Source: Areca catechu (Eukaryota > Streptophyta > Magnoliopsida > Arecales > Arecaceae). Taken from it: a stretch of 64,000 nucleotides of DNA. The DNA lies in assembly GCA_021397845.1 (NCBI GenBank), contig CM038043.1, positions 125,966,013 through 126,030,012 of the forward strand, in the 5' to 3' direction. The position numbers and the translations under genes were made by a program. The notes beneath the pieces were generated by a model. That model did not search any database and was not told the DNA's origin. It worked only from the letters and a program-made list of their open reading frames with translations. Positions 19,737-30,859 of the stretch are shown here, piece after piece; within the stretch, counting starts at the first letter, position 1; each line of letters starts with the position of its first letter.

Positions 19737-21210
19737 TGATGGGAACATCAAAACCCATCCAGGTTTTCCCTTTTCTTTTTTCAAGTTTTTTTTTATTTTA
19801 GTTTAAAAATATTTATTCCAGCTATTCCATCTATTCCTATTATTCCATATTTATTCCAGACTTATCTCCATTTTATCACTCTGCTATTCCAATCATCTTC
19901 AACCACCCAGACAACTCCCAGAACTCCATTTTTTTTTCATTTTTTCTTCCCATTCATCCTGGATCCTCCACGCCCGACCACCAGCGCCACCCCCGATGGC
20001 CGTCCACCTCCCCCGGCATCGATCTCCTCATGGGAACGCTGGCGAATCCCATGAAATTGCCCGCGGTCGTGTGCCCATGTAGCTCCTCACATGGTCGTCC
20101 ACCCCTGCACCCCCACCGCTCGTGCCCACATCCGCCGTCATCCTCCCCAGCACCATCGTCGGCCGTCAGCGGAGCCGCCCAAGGTCGCCGCCCAAAGCCC
20201 CAGCGCCCACGATTGCCGGCCGTGCCTCCCCTGCTCTTCACCCGTCCGTTTTGTGCCCCTCCTCCACCGCGCCGCCATCTGCCTTTGCTTCCCGTTGGCC
20301 ACTCGTGCTTGCCACCGGCCATCACACCCTCTGCTGGCTGTCATGACCTCCGTTGTTCAGCCCCCCCTTCGATCCATGGAGAAGAACCTGCTGTTGAATG
20401 AACGTGAAAGTGCACGCTTCTCAAAGCTGTGCCCTCTCCAAAGCAACATGGATTTCAAAGCTGCACCCTCTTCAAAGCAACATGGATTTCAGAGCAGGTG
20501 CTGATTCTGGTAAATTTAGATTATGCTTAATTTATTTTTTTTAAATCTGGATGTATGAACCAGTTGGGAAGTTTTTTAAATTAGTTTTAAATTAGGATTA
20601 ATTTTATTTTCCACCAATGAGGTGGATTATTTTTAATTTTCTACCATATTTTCTGGCTGCCAACAAAGCAGGTTTGGGTTGTTACTTTTTTTTGGGCTGC
20701 ATGCCTTGTATTTATTTCTTGGGCCCCAAGTTTTGTAGCCTATATAAAGGCACCTCCACTCTTGAATAATGATGATGATTATAAATTTTTGAGAAAATGT
20801 GTTCTTGGTTCTGCCTCCGGGCATGAGGCCCATCTTTCCTTCACCTGCGAGTGTCGAGGGGTGTGAGACCCCACTTCCTTTGCTTTTAAGCGTCGAGGGG
20901 TGCGAGGCCCTAGTTATCTTCTCCCTAGCTGAGTCCCCTCTATGATCTTGGAGCTTCTCCTTCATGGCCCCTGGTAGCGATTTAGGTGGGATGCCCTAGG
21001 CTCCGCATGTAGTGAGATGGGTGGGATGCTCTAGACTGCATGTAGTGGGATGGGTGAAATGCCCTGGAGGTGCGAGTCTCTAAGTCCCAAGTCCATAGAG
21101 TTTCCATCTTTCTTGCCCCCACATATTTTTTTCAGCCTTGTTGACCCTAATCACAGGAGACTTCTCAGCTCTCCAACGATCCTCCTAGGCCCCCCCCTTG
21201 TCCCTCATCA
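19737..21210 (+). mobile_element. L3: solo LTR inserted in T1 RT (1474 bp)
   Basis: It begins TGATGGGAAC, ends TCCCTCATCA and is flanked by AATGC at 19732-19736 and 21211-21215. Cutting it out joins the T1 Asp-Met-Pro-Gly-Ile motif of RT in frame. A good TATA box (TATATAAAGG, 20741-20750) sets the plus orientation. The middle (20000-20400) is C-rich and gives long open frames by composition only. Two sub-repeats are visible: GTCGAGGGGTGYGAG near 20854 and 20893, and a GTAGTGRGATGGGTG block near 21010-21050. No internal domain remains, so it is a solo LTR. Confidence 0.9.
20741..20750 (+). promoter_or_regulatory. L3 TATA box
   Basis: TATATAAAGG about 1 kb into the LTR, followed by an AT-rich stretch and AATAAT-type poly(A)-like words within 40 bases. 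It is the best TATA match in the LTR. Confidence 0.6.
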
Positions 21211-21215
21211 AATGC

Positions 21216-21850
21216 CAGGCATGTCAGTGGCGGTCTAAGCAAAGACGTCCGCATTGGCCTATAAGAAGCCAAGTAGACGAGATCTCTCTTCTTTAGGTAG
21301 CAGGGCACCCACCTGCATCATCCTTGAAGGAACCTTCCCCAAGGGAATGGATAGCAAGGGCTCACTTGGTCTGCCCTTCGGCTCTGGGTCCGTCGAATTT
21401 GGCTGGTCGATCGATAAGCTCGGATCGGTGCCTCGAGGCCCCGGAATGGTTTGCATATAGTGCAAAACCGGTTGGTATGACTCTCTCATCTCCCCAGTCC
21501 CCCACAGGGCCGGGAACTAAATGAGGAGATGCTTTGTGGAGATGGTGGCGTCAAGCAGGTTGAGTCTAGGATGCCCCAAGATGGCGTTGTAAGGCAAGGG
21601 AAGCCTTATGACGGTGAAGGTCGTCGGTACTGTGCTCTGCCGGGGTGGAGTCCTAGCAGTTATTAGGAGTGTAATCTCTCCCTCCACCCTAACTGAATCT
21701 CTGGTAAAGCCCACCAAGGACATGAATACCGGCTTTATTAGGTCAGCAAATCAATTCATCCTTGCAAAAGTATCATAAAAAGGATATCTGCTAAGCTTCC
21801 ACTATCAATCATAATTCCCTTTATAGGATGCCTCTCTCATGCAGGGGAGT
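21216..21850 (-). pseudogene. T1 aspartic protease and RT N-terminal linker
   Basis: On the minus strand the protease catalytic Asp-Ser-Gly lies at about 21809-21795, followed by Ala-Asp-Ile-Leu-Phe-Tyr and the Tat-type second half (Tyr-Asn-Ala-Ile-Leu-Gly-His-Pro). A stop separates the two. Further on is the Asp-Val-Phe-Ala (stop) ... Asp-Met-Pro-Gly-Ile start of RT, cut by L3. Confidence 0.78.
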
Positions 21851-22286
21851 ACATCATCACTCTTTTCTCTTCACCTATCCCTCTTCAGGATTTTCCCTAT
21901 CCCCCAGGATATCATCCTGACCGGCTTCTTGATGGGGCAATTTCGATGGTGAGAGATCAGGGCTCCTCACTCCGGTCCGCTGGGGGCACCCCTCCCTCTA
22001 CATACTTGTCGAGATAGTCATGCTTGATCAGCTCTTCTATCTCCCTCTTCAGACGGCGGCATTTCTCGGTGTCATGGCTGTGGTCCCGGTGGAAGCGGCA
22101 GTAACGAGACCTATCATGTCCAGTGGATGGCCTCAGGGGAGGAGGATAGTGTAAGAAGCACTTGCCCTCGATCTCCATCAAGATCTTTGCTCTGGGGGCA
22201 AGGAGAGGAGTGAACTTCTCTTCTTTGATGGGGTCGATTCTGGGTCTAGGCCCCAGCTATTGGACCGGTGCCGTCTTTTGAACTGG
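21851..22286 (-). pseudogene. T1 gag C-terminal half with CHHC knuckle
   Basis: The frame 22181-21957 contains a Tyr-Cys-x2-His-x5-His-x4-Cys knuckle of the Tat gag type followed by a basic/acidic helix. N1 splits gag at 22287-22291. The frame upstream of N1 continues here when N1 is removed, apart from one stop. Confidence 0.8.
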
Positions 22287-22291
22287 GGGAG

Positions 22292-23148
22292 TGATGCGGG
22301 ACAGAGATCGGGGTTGGATTGCTGGCAAGCTGAAAAGTCACCAGGGGATTAGGGTTTTCCTGGGAGAAGAAAGAAGAGGGCAAAGGGTTTAAGAAGATAA
22401 CTAGGTTCACACAGATTTTCCTAGGAGGACAAGCACATAGCAAAGGGCTCACACAGATGCCCTAGGGATCACACAGATACCCTTTCACACAGAAAATCAG
22501 GGATCACATAGATACCCTGGGCACAGCTAATCAGGGATCACACAGATACCCTGGGCACACAAAATAATAGGGATCACACAGATACCCTGGGATCGCACAA
22601 ATCCTTCACACTGAACTCAAGAAATTTTATTCATCCATCATTATTCTTCATACATGAAAGGGGTCTTTTTATAATTGACCCTACCCCTTGGATTACATGG
22701 AATGAAAAGCAAAGAGAGGGGGGGCAGTAACATGCTGCCTTATGGATGATTTGCATGAAAGGGAGGCACCACAAATTTTCTATGTTTGTGGGTTATACAT
22801 AGCAATAAAGGGAGAAGAAAATCTAGGACTCTTGCTTGCTTGCTTTTTTTTTTTGCCTGGAATGATTGCATAAAATAGGGATGGGACCACGTCAAATATG
22901 GGTTCCAAGTTTCTTCCTCTTTTGGCTTGCATGAAACAGGGGGCACCATATAAGACATGAGATGCCATATAATTCCTTCCATTTTTTCTTGGGCGACCAA
23001 CATCTACCATAAGGGGTGCTAATATGCTTCCTTTTGTGCTTAAATGACTTCAAGAAAATCCTAGACTGCCTTGATTGAATAGATGGCGCTTACTATGACT
23101 GGGATCCCATGTGGCTGCTGAAGTGGCTGGGCTCTCGGGTCCCCATCA
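22292..23148 (-). repeat. N1 3' LTR (857 bp)
   Basis: Plus strand TGATGCGGGAC...GGTCCCCATCA. It contains about four units of a repeat of roughly 36 bp (GGATCACACAGATACCCTGG core) at 22465-22605, fewer than in the other LTR; this accounts for most of the 76-bp length difference. Confidence 0.88.
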
Positions 23149-24387
23149 TTCTCCTGGAGTAGGGAGAACTCGACTCCGTCGAGTTTGGGTCAGTAGGGAC
23201 TTTGGTGGAGCCGAATCCAAGCAAATCAAAGAGGCCCTTAGGCTAGGTTCTTTTTTTTTCCATCTTTGCTCTGAGAATCATACAGTTTTGAAATTAGTAT
23301 AGCTCTGAGATCCATGCAACTTTGCAATCCATGCAGCTTGAGAGTTGTGCAGCTTTGAGAAGCGTGTGCTTTGAAGATCATGCAGCTTTCACATTCGTGC
23401 GCTTCTCCTTCCTCCTCACAGATCGATAACAGGGAATAGGGAGGCTGGAAGAGGGTTAGCCGGCATTGGCGCCGAGAGGAGATAGTGGCACGGTAGCCGA
23501 CGATTGGCGGCGGTAGCTGGAGAAGCTCCGGTTGGTGGCAAATCAGCATGAAGGGGTGGTGAAGCAAATCGATCTCTGCTTTGATGGGTGTGCAGGACTT
23601 TGTCTGTGCAACCGACGGTGGCTCAGGCGGCTGTGGAAGGCGTTGATCGAAGATGGGCGGTCTGGACGGGAGAGAGACCGGCAGGTGGCATCGATCAACT
23701 GTTGGGATGGATTCGGTGGGAGGCGGCATCGATGAATATCTTGGGTGTCCAATTAGTGGTGGTGGATGGTCAGAGCACGACGGTGAAGACAAACTGGGCA
23801 TGGGCAGAGGCAAGGTGACGTGGGTGGCACGGGCTCCGATCCGGTGGTGTTGGGTGTCATGGCAGCAGGGAGCTTGACGGGCGGTGGTGAGGCATTGAAT
23901 GGAGAGATCAGTTGGGTTGTGGCGTTGATTGGAGGATGGGGCAGGAACTCTGGTTGCGGCTTGGATCTTCTGGATCGGCATCGATGGGAGCGGAGGCAGG
24001 GAGGATATGGTGGGAGGGAGCAGCTGTGGCACTCTAGTCGGTGGCAGCAGGTGTCGGCAATGCGATGGTAGCAGGGGTGTCAGCACATAGAAGATTCGGG
24101 AAGAAGGAGATGGCTTGGTCGGGGTGGGCTCGGTCTGGGTGGGGTGCTCTGATATGTGGTGTGGGCAACGGTGATGGAGGCTAGTGGCCTGGATGTGGGT
24201 GGTGGACAAGTGTTCTTGGCTTTCAATCTGACTAGATTTAGGAGGAAGATGACAAGAATAAGTCCAGAATAGAGGAGGAATAAGGTTAGGATAGAGAGAA
24301 TAATGGGAATAAGGGGAATAAGTGGAGAAGAAAGAAAATGAGGGAAATATATAAAATACCCTAATCCTCTGGGCTCTGATACCAAGT
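23149..24387 (-). other. N1 internal region with a 413-codon open frame of unknown meaning
   Basis: On the minus strand a frame is open from 24479, inside the 5' LTR, to 23238. The product would be rich in Pro, Ser, His and Thr with no domain I recognise. The plus strand has several overlapping open frames over 23532-24071, so composition (few TA-rich words) explains part of the openness. It may be a captured host fragment or a noncoding spacer. The plus-strand primer near the 3' LTR is short (AGGAGAA on the minus strand). Confidence 0.35.
24373..24384 (-). promoter_or_regulatory. N1 primer-binding site
   Basis: TGGTATCAGAGC on the minus strand, three bases from the 5' LTR end. It is a single copy, unlike the chromovirus arrays. 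Confidence 0.9.
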
Positions 24388-25320
24388 TGATGCGGGACAA
24401 AGATCGGGGTTAGATCGTTGGTGAGCTGAAAAGTCACCAGGAGATTAGAGTTTGCCTGGGAGAAGAAAGAAGAGGGCAAAGGATTTAGGAAGATAAATGG
24501 GGTTCACATTGATTCCCCTAGGAGGACAAGCACATAGCAAAGGGCTCATACAGATGCCCTAGAGATCACACAGATACCCTCTCACATAGAAAATCAAGGA
24601 TCAAACAGATACCCTAGGCACACAGCTAATCAGGGATCAGATAGATACCCTCTCACATAGAAAATCAAGGATCACACAGATATCCTGGGCACACAGCTAA
24701 TCAGGGATTACACAGAAACCTTGGGCACACAAAATAACAGGGATCACACAGATACCCTGGGATCGCACAGATCCTTCATACTGAACTCAAGAAATTTTAT
24801 TCATCCATCATTATTCTTTATACATGAAAGGGGTCTTTTTATAATTGACCCTACCCCTTGGATTACATGGAATGAAAAGCAAAGAGAGGGGGGGCAGTAA
24901 TATGCTGCCTTATGGGAGGATTTGCATGAAAGGGAGGCACCACAAATTTTCTATATTTGTGGGTTATATATAGCAATAAAGGGAGAAGAAAATCCGGGAC
25001 TTTTGCTTGCTTGCTTTTTTTTTTTGCTTGGAATGATTGCATAAAATAGGGATGGGACCACTTCAAATCTGGGTGCCAAGTTTCTTCCTCTTCTGGCTTG
25101 CATGAAATAGGGGGGCACCATATGAGACATGAGATGCCATATAATTCCTTCAATTTTCTCTTGGGAGGCCAACATCTACCATAAGGGGTGCTGATATGCT
25201 TCCTTTTATGCTTAGATGACTTCAAGAAAATCCTGGACTGTCTTGATTGAATAGATGGTGCTTACTGTGACTGGGATCCCATGTGGCTACTGAAGTGGCT
25301 GAGCTCTCGGGTCCCCATCA
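24388..25320 (-). repeat. N1 5' LTR (933 bp)
   Basis: It has the same termini as 22292-23148. The ATCACACAGATACCC repeat block (24560-24770) is longer by about two units, a local expansion since insertion or a strand-transfer error. Confidence 0.88.
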
Positions 25321-25325
25321 GGGAG

Positions 25326-26546
25326 CATATGCTTTCTCGATGGCCTGCCTTTTTGGGGGCCTCTCGTCTAGCTCCCTCCTAGTACAATCCGCCTCCTTGG
25401 CATGGATGTACTTCTGTACCTGGAGGATGAGCTCTGAGTAAGTCTTTGGAGGCTTCTTGTCGAGGGAGTAGGTGAAGCGGGAGGTCTGCAACCCCCTCTT
25501 CAGGACCAGCATCGCAATTGACTCGTCGAAGTTATAAATCTCCAGGATGGCAGTGTTGAACCGGGACACGTAGTCTCGGAGAAGCTCTCGATCCTGCTAT
25601 CAGATTGAGAAGAGACTGTCAGCCTCGCATGGCACCTTTCTATATACGTCGAAGTGCACCATGAACTTTTTCTCCAGCTGAAAAAAGGAGTTGATGCTCT
25701 CGGGCTCGAGTATGGAGAACAGACACAAGCAGCCTTTCATAGGGTGGCCAGGAATGTGATGCAGAGGAGAGCATCGGTAGCCCCATGGATCCTCATAAGG
25801 GCCTTGTAGCTTTCCAAGTAGTCTAGGAGGTCGGTCGTCCCATTGTAGGGGTCAACCTATGGCATATGGAATCGACTGAGGATCGGTTCTTCTTGGATTC
25901 TCTAGGAGAAGGGAGGATGGGTGTCATAACCCGCGGGCTCGCTAGGGGAGCCCTGAACTTCCGTGAACCGGCGAGGTAGATCTGCTAGTTTGTGCTCATG
26001 CTCTTCGAGGTGCTTCTCTGCTCGACGGTGGATGGCCTTGTCTGTCGACCACTCGACGAAAAATGTTGGGGGTGAGGGAGGGTCGGAGTGGAGGAACTCT
26101 CGCCTGAGTTCCTAGCTACACTGATGCTGCTGGTGTGAGGGCGCGCAGTGGTCCGAGACTGGGGAACGGCTCTCTCAGCCGGTCAGACCAGGTTGCGGTC
26201 ACTTTCTGTTCGCCTGGTGGACCTCTCGAGGATGGGATACCGCATGCAGCGGCCCCTTCTGGAAAGATTGTAGGCTGGTATAGGGATCGATAGCATAGGC
26301 CATCAGATTCCCTGGTTGTTGATGAGTTTCCAGGGACTGATGCTTCTGGTGGAGCTGATGCATTGCCGCATCCAGGGCGTGGACCTGATGGGCTAGTGTA
26401 GCAATCTAGGGATCCACCGGAGGCGGCAGTGGAGAAATGGGGAGCTCCTTCTCTGAGCACTGATAGCTGCGGTGAGAGGGATCCCCCGCCCGGCCGACGG
26501 AAGCTTCACGTGCTTGTGTGGTCACCATCGGGCCGTGGGTTTCCAT
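25326..26546 (-). pseudogene. T1 gag, N-terminal half
   Basis: The start codon is at 26546-26544, about 12 bases after the primer site. The N-terminus is Gln/His-rich. The capsid-like region resumes in the frame 25569-25318 (Ser-Arg-Phe-Asn, then Leu-Lys-Arg-Gly-Leu), which is the retrotransposon gag domain. Several stops and frameshifts lie between 26450 and 25600. The same domain exists in T2 at about 31590-31800. Confidence 0.75.
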
Positions 26547-26556
26547 GGATGTCTTT

Positions 26557-26574
26557 CTCGCAACGGGGGGACCA
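26557..26574 (-). promoter_or_regulatory. T1 primer-binding site, degenerate
   Basis: Minus-strand TGGTCCCCCCGTTGCGAG sits where Tat elements have their primer site, just before gag. It does not match initiator tRNA-Met, and I cannot name the tRNA. Confidence 0.45.
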
Positions 26575-26947
26575 GGTATCTAATTAGTCAGCTCTCTCTC
26601 CTCCTACTTGGCAATCAATCTGTTGTCGCCAAGATCGTCGTAGCCCATAGCTTTGATGCATTGGGCTCCTGCTCAGCACTCACTCCTTCTCTTCGCAATC
26701 GGCTCCCTTGTTCGGAGACCCTGCAAGATAGAGGAGACCCATTTCAGGAATTTCGATGAGGCCACTCCGATGATCAAGTCAGTGGGATGATTGAGGGGAA
26801 CAGAATCTCTATGGCGGAGATCATGGGAGACTCTCTGCATCAAGAGGGTGAGGATAGAAAAAGTAAGATGAATTCTATGAAAGAAGACAATAAAGGATTG
26901 AGGCGCATCTATTGCTTACCTTCTTTTTACTTACCTCCCTCATCGAT

Positions 26948-26956
26948 CTTATATAG
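26948..26956 (-). promoter_or_regulatory. T1 LTR TATA box
   Basis: CTATATAAG on the minus strand, about 400 bases before gag, the right distance for an R-U5 and primer site between them. Confidence 0.55.
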
Positions 26957-27435
26957 ATGGGGCAGCCCAAACCAAGTCTGGGACTTTCTCTCATTCACTG
27001 TCACCTCCCTGTCAGGCTGGTCTTTCACGGGAAAGCCTTCCACCCTGGGTGTTTGCTGAGCCTCAAGCCACGATGGGGCATTTTTATTTCAGGAAGGACC
27101 ATCAGAGTGTCACAAGGCATGGGGCCTTAGTGGAATACCCTTCTTGGAAAGGTGCATGCTCCCTGTTGTAGAGGTTATGGTCTTCCAGTTGTGCAGTCAT
27201 TGACATGGTGGCACGCTACAGGACCGGAAACTTGGTGGAGCTTGCATCGTGCAGGTTACGTGCGAGATGCATCGTAGGACCTGCATTTATGGTAGGGCAT
27301 GCGCCACCCCTCAGGGGCTCTGAATGATTAGGCTCTTCCCTGCCATGATTTTGAAATTTTGCTAGTCCCCCCTCCTTATGCTGCTGGTGGGAACCTTGGC
27401 TCCCATTGGATGGGGGGTGAAGTCCTACTTCGGGG

Positions 27436-28195
27436 ACCTAGCTCTTGGAAAGCATGAGCTCATCCTTGACTGGGAGCTGACCTCAATTGGAGGGCTAGCC
27501 CTGCAAGCACGACCCTGGCTAGGAGCTGGCCTCGGCAGGAGGGCTCATTATGGAAGCATGAGCTCGACCCCTACCGGGAGCTGACCTTAGTCGGAGGGCT
27601 CGCCAAATGAGCACGACCCCAGTTGGTAGCTGGCCTCGGCAAGAGGGCTCGTTATGGAAGCATGAGCTCGACCCCTACTGGGAGCTGACCTTAGTCAGAG
27701 GGCTTGCACTATGAGCATGACCCCGGCTGGGAGCTGACCTTGGCAGGAGGGCTCACCTTGGGAGCATGAGCTCGAACCCGATCGGGAGCTACCTCAATCG
27801 GAAGGCTCACCTTATGAGCACGACCCGGCTGAGAGTTGACCTCAGCAAGAGGGCTCGCCTTGAGAACATGAGCTCGATCCCGGTCTGGAGCTGACCTTAG
27901 TTGGAGGGCTCGTCCTATGAGCACGACCTCGGTTGGGAGTTGACCTCGACAGGAGGGCTTGCCTTGGGAGCATGAGCTCGACCCTGGCCGGGAGCTGACC
28001 TCAGTCGGAGGGCTCGCCCTATGAGCATGACCTCGGTCGAGGTCAGCTCGCCTTGGGAGCTGACCTCGATAGGAGGGCTCGCCTTGGGAGCATGAGCTCG
28101 ACCTCGACCTAGAGCTGATCTCAGTTGGAGGGCTGGCCCTATGAGCACGACCCTGGCTAGGAGCTGACCTCGGCTGGAGGGTATGCCTTGGGTTC
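27436..28195. repeat. T1 U3 minisatellite with alternating 49- and 55-bp units
   Basis: Successive GGAGGGCT landmarks are 49 then 55 bases apart, a 104-bp dimer repeated about seven times. One half-unit has GAGCACGACCCCGGCTGGGAG, the other GGGAGCATGAGCTCGACC. It is GC-rich against AT-rich flanks and lies upstream of the TATA box. Confidence 0.85.
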
Positions 28196-28278
28196 TGACA
28201 TGGCTACCATGGCCAGGTGGTGGGTCCCTCAGCAGCATGGCCACTTGCATACTCCATGTTAGCAGATGTACCACATCA

Positions 28279-29640
28279 GACCCCAATCTAACCATCACTA
28301 AACTCACTAAAAGAATAGGCATAGACAAAATCTATTCACTAACTCCTTTGAATAAACTTGTACAAGATAAGAATAATTCTATCCACATTCACCTAGCATA
28401 ATAAAATTTTTAACCATAGTACCTTTAATTGCCAAAATATGAAATAAAGTCCACCATCGAGTTAAAGATAAGGAAAACAAACATGGATTCCAAATCATGT
28501 TTATAGATGCATCATCTCTTACACACCATTTAGTATTAGGATAAATAATATAAACATAGGAATAATTTTTTTTCCAAATTGAAGAAGATTAGAGGCCTAT
28601 TGATCCATTGAATGATCACTCAGAATCCTTTTCAAGCTAGACTCCTTTAACCCCAAGATTATTTGTAGAATTATTTAAACCATCCCAGGATCTAGGAGGT
28701 AGAAAACTTAGTCAAGTATACCGACCATTTTTGTAGCCTTATAGCACCTAGCATGAAAAATTTGTCATTGTAATTGACGTTCCAAACTCTTGATGCTCTA
28801 AGCTCTTTCCTATATTTAACAAATATTTACCAACATAATAAGAGCTTGTTTGGATAATCCAATAAGATTGAGTTGAATTTCTGATTAGATAAGTGTAGGA
28901 CCCACACTATATGAATTGACTAAAATGAAAAACGATTAGGCTAAATCATTGCATTTTTTAAATTAAACCCATGTCTATGATTATAATCAATCATAAAGTC
29001 AACAATTCTATAACAAATTATACCTAAACTTATTTTTTAGTAATTAAATTAGATTGATCATAATATATATATAGACATCATTGAACAATCTTTACAATAA
29101 TAATAAATATAATCATAAATTTTCCCTATGCAAGAATAAAATGAATGTAAATTTATACCGTAGTGACCACACTTTTCTCTAAAAAAATAAATTAATTAAT
29201 ATTATCACTTTACAATAATAATAAGTTTAATTATAAATTTAAGCTATTTAATAGGAAAACAAATTGGCTAATAAATTTATAAATGCTAACATAATTTCAT
29301 ACCTATACATGGAAACTGGTGCACAAATTAGAAGGATAGTTACTATTTTTTTCCTAAAAAAAATCAAATCACAAATAAAATTACATGCAAATAAAAATAT
29401 GAATTTTTTTCAAATATAATAAAAATTTTACAATAGTGCTGGATAAAAATATAGAAAACAATGTTAAAAGTATTATCCTAACAATATTGGTAGAATAATG
29501 TACAAAAAAAAAAGAGAATAACCTTTTTTTAAAATAATTTTCCTATAAAACATCTTGGCTAGTATCCATGTGAAAAAAAATAGAATTTCCTTTTTTATGT
29601 GGTCATAATTTAACTATGAGCCCTAAGATTTTTTAAACCA
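28279..29640. other. AT-rich intergenic DNA
   Basis: Strongly AT-rich, with many A and T runs and no open frame of note on either strand. I found no LTR border, target duplication or terminal inverted repeat. It could be unoccupied intergenic sequence or a very old decayed element. Confidence 0.5.
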
Positions 29641-30230
29641 TAAATCTATTCTTTTTACACCATTTTACCATACCACCAACCCCAACTCCCTGACCCCCCC
29701 CCCTCCCTCTATCCATGTAATTGGCCGACTCCTTGATTCATATTCCCTTCCCCTCTTCCTTACTTTCTCCCACCAATTTCATGACCGAAGGTAGCGATGT
29801 CCAATCTCCCCTACCCTCATTGCCACATGGATCAGGATGGTGGCAATTCCCTTTCTACTCTCTCTTCCCCATCCTCACCTTCACCCTCTCTTCCACCCTC
29901 TCTTTTCTTTTTTACTTTAGGCCACCATTATTGCCTTGGTGCTGAGGGTGGTAGCATTCAAGACCTCTCCTCATCGCAACATGGACCGGTACGGTGGTGG
30001 CCCCTCTTTGCTCTCTTCTCTCCATTCTCACCTTTGGCCACTATTTTCTTTCCCAGCCATCCTTCTAGTGCTCACCTTATGGCACCAACATCACAAAAAC
30101 AAGCCATTCAAGGTAAGCTTTTAGTCAATTTTCCTTGACACCATCCTGATTCAACTTTCTTACCTCTTCTACAATTTTTTCCTTGCTAATTTTCCTTTAG
30201 CTTTTTTAATCATCTTCTTTAATATAAGCT
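29641..30230. other. CT-rich intergenic stretch
   Basis: Pyrimidine-rich on the plus strand (CCCTCCC, TCTTTTCT runs). Open frames at 29721-30138 overlap in all three plus frames, so they follow from composition, not coding. Confidence 0.5.
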
Positions 30231-30234
30231 CCTC

Positions 30235-30330
30235 TGCAACCTTAACCTTAACCCTAACCCTAACTTGAATCCTAATCCCAATCCTAACCCTAGCCCAAAC
30301 TAGGACCCTAACCCTAACTCAGACCCCAAG
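30235..30330 (+). repeat. Degenerate telomere-like (CCCTAA) patch
   Basis: Runs such as CCTTAACCCTAACCCTAAC at about 30244 and ACCCTAACCCTAACTC near 30305 are mixed with variants. The unit is the 6-base CCCTAA, not the usual plant CCCTAAA. It grades into a C/A-rich ACCCACTAA-type low-complexity run to about 30530. Confidence 0.55.
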
Positions 30331-30540
30331 CCCACCCTAAATTTAAACCCAAACTAATAACTCACCAATGCAATCCATTAGCCCACTAACCCAAAACTCA
30401 ATAACCAAACTAGACAACCCACTAGTCCAAACCTTGTAACCCAAAACCCACTAACTCGCTAACTCATTAATTGAAAACCTAGTAACATAAGTCCATTAAT
30501 CCACTAATTTGAATCTATTAACTCAATCCTGTTGACCTAA

Positions 30541-30840
30541 TCAATAACCTTAATCGCATTTTTTTTACCTATTGATCCCTCACCTGATCCATTAACCCTT
30601 TCACTCCTTTCTCTTCCATTTGTAGGCTTTTGATTCTTTATTCCTAACTGGAAGTGGAAGGCTACTACATTTGCAACAATAATTGTTCCAAATATGCTTC
30701 TTAAATGATGTTTCTTAATGCTATGTAGAAGGTTGCAATTGACCCAAGGATTGATTTGGATGATATCAAAATAATTGAGTACAAATGGCACTAATATAAT
30801 CTTGATACCATCCCACAAGGAAATCAACTTAACACTCTAT
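30541..30840. other. Unassigned spacer before T2 gag
   Basis: No protein similarity or structured repeat is visible. The 5' LTR and primer site of T2 may have stood here, but I cannot recognise them. Confidence 0.4.
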
Positions 30841-30859
30841 AATGGCTCACCCAGCAAGT

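Larger units (their letters stand above)
22292..25320 (-). mobile_element. N1: non-autonomous LTR retrotransposon in T1 gag
   Basis: Two LTRs (22292-23148 and 24388-25320) flank a 1239-bp internal region. A perfect GGGAG duplication lies at 22287-22291 and 25321-25325. A minus-strand primer site next to 24388 sets the orientation. The internal region has no gag or pol motif, so the proteins must come from another element. At 3 kb it is larger than a typical TRIM and smaller than a typical LARD. Confidence 0.92.
5441..28278 (-). mobile_element. T1: Tat-lineage Ty3/gypsy element, host of four insertions
   Basis: Once P, L3 and N1 are removed at their target duplications, one minus-strand element remains: LTR (28278 to about 26575), primer site, gag, protease, RT, RNase H, integrase, minisatellites and an antisense ORF. 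The extra (archaeal-type) RNase H fold and the antisense ORF downstream of pol are traits of the Tat lineage (RIRE2/Grande-like). The 3' end lies left of A1, outside the window. Scattered stops show T1 is old and dead. Confidence 0.88.
26575..28278 (-). repeat. T1 5' LTR (borders approximate)
   Basis: It probably starts TGATGTGGTACATC at 28278 on the minus strand and ends between 26654 and 26575. A TATA box (CTATATAAG, minus, 26956-26948) and a large minisatellite upstream fit a U3 region. The second LTR is outside the window, so neither border could be checked by comparison. Confidence 0.5.

Noticed and set aside
20030..20504. Overlapping Pro/Arg/His-rich open frames in L3
   Set aside because: They occur on both strands and in all frames of a C-rich stretch inside a solo LTR, with no domain. 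Composition explains them.
22465..22605. Regularly spaced repeats in the N1 LTR as a CRISPR or satellite
   Set aside because: Only a few short units, confined to both LTRs of N1, and variable in number. This is a local LTR repeat.
23532..24071. Gly/Trp-rich plus-strand open frames in N1
   Set aside because: They are antisense to N1 and overlap each other and the minus-strand frame. No motif or start context supports them.
29721..30138. Possible small gene in CT-rich DNA
   Set aside because: Frames overlap in three phases and are Ser/Pro/Leu-rich as the pyrimidine-rich sequence dictates. No homology or splice structure was seen.
28279..30840. Host gene between T1 and T2
   Set aside because: No sustained frame, exon-like segments or homology on either strand.
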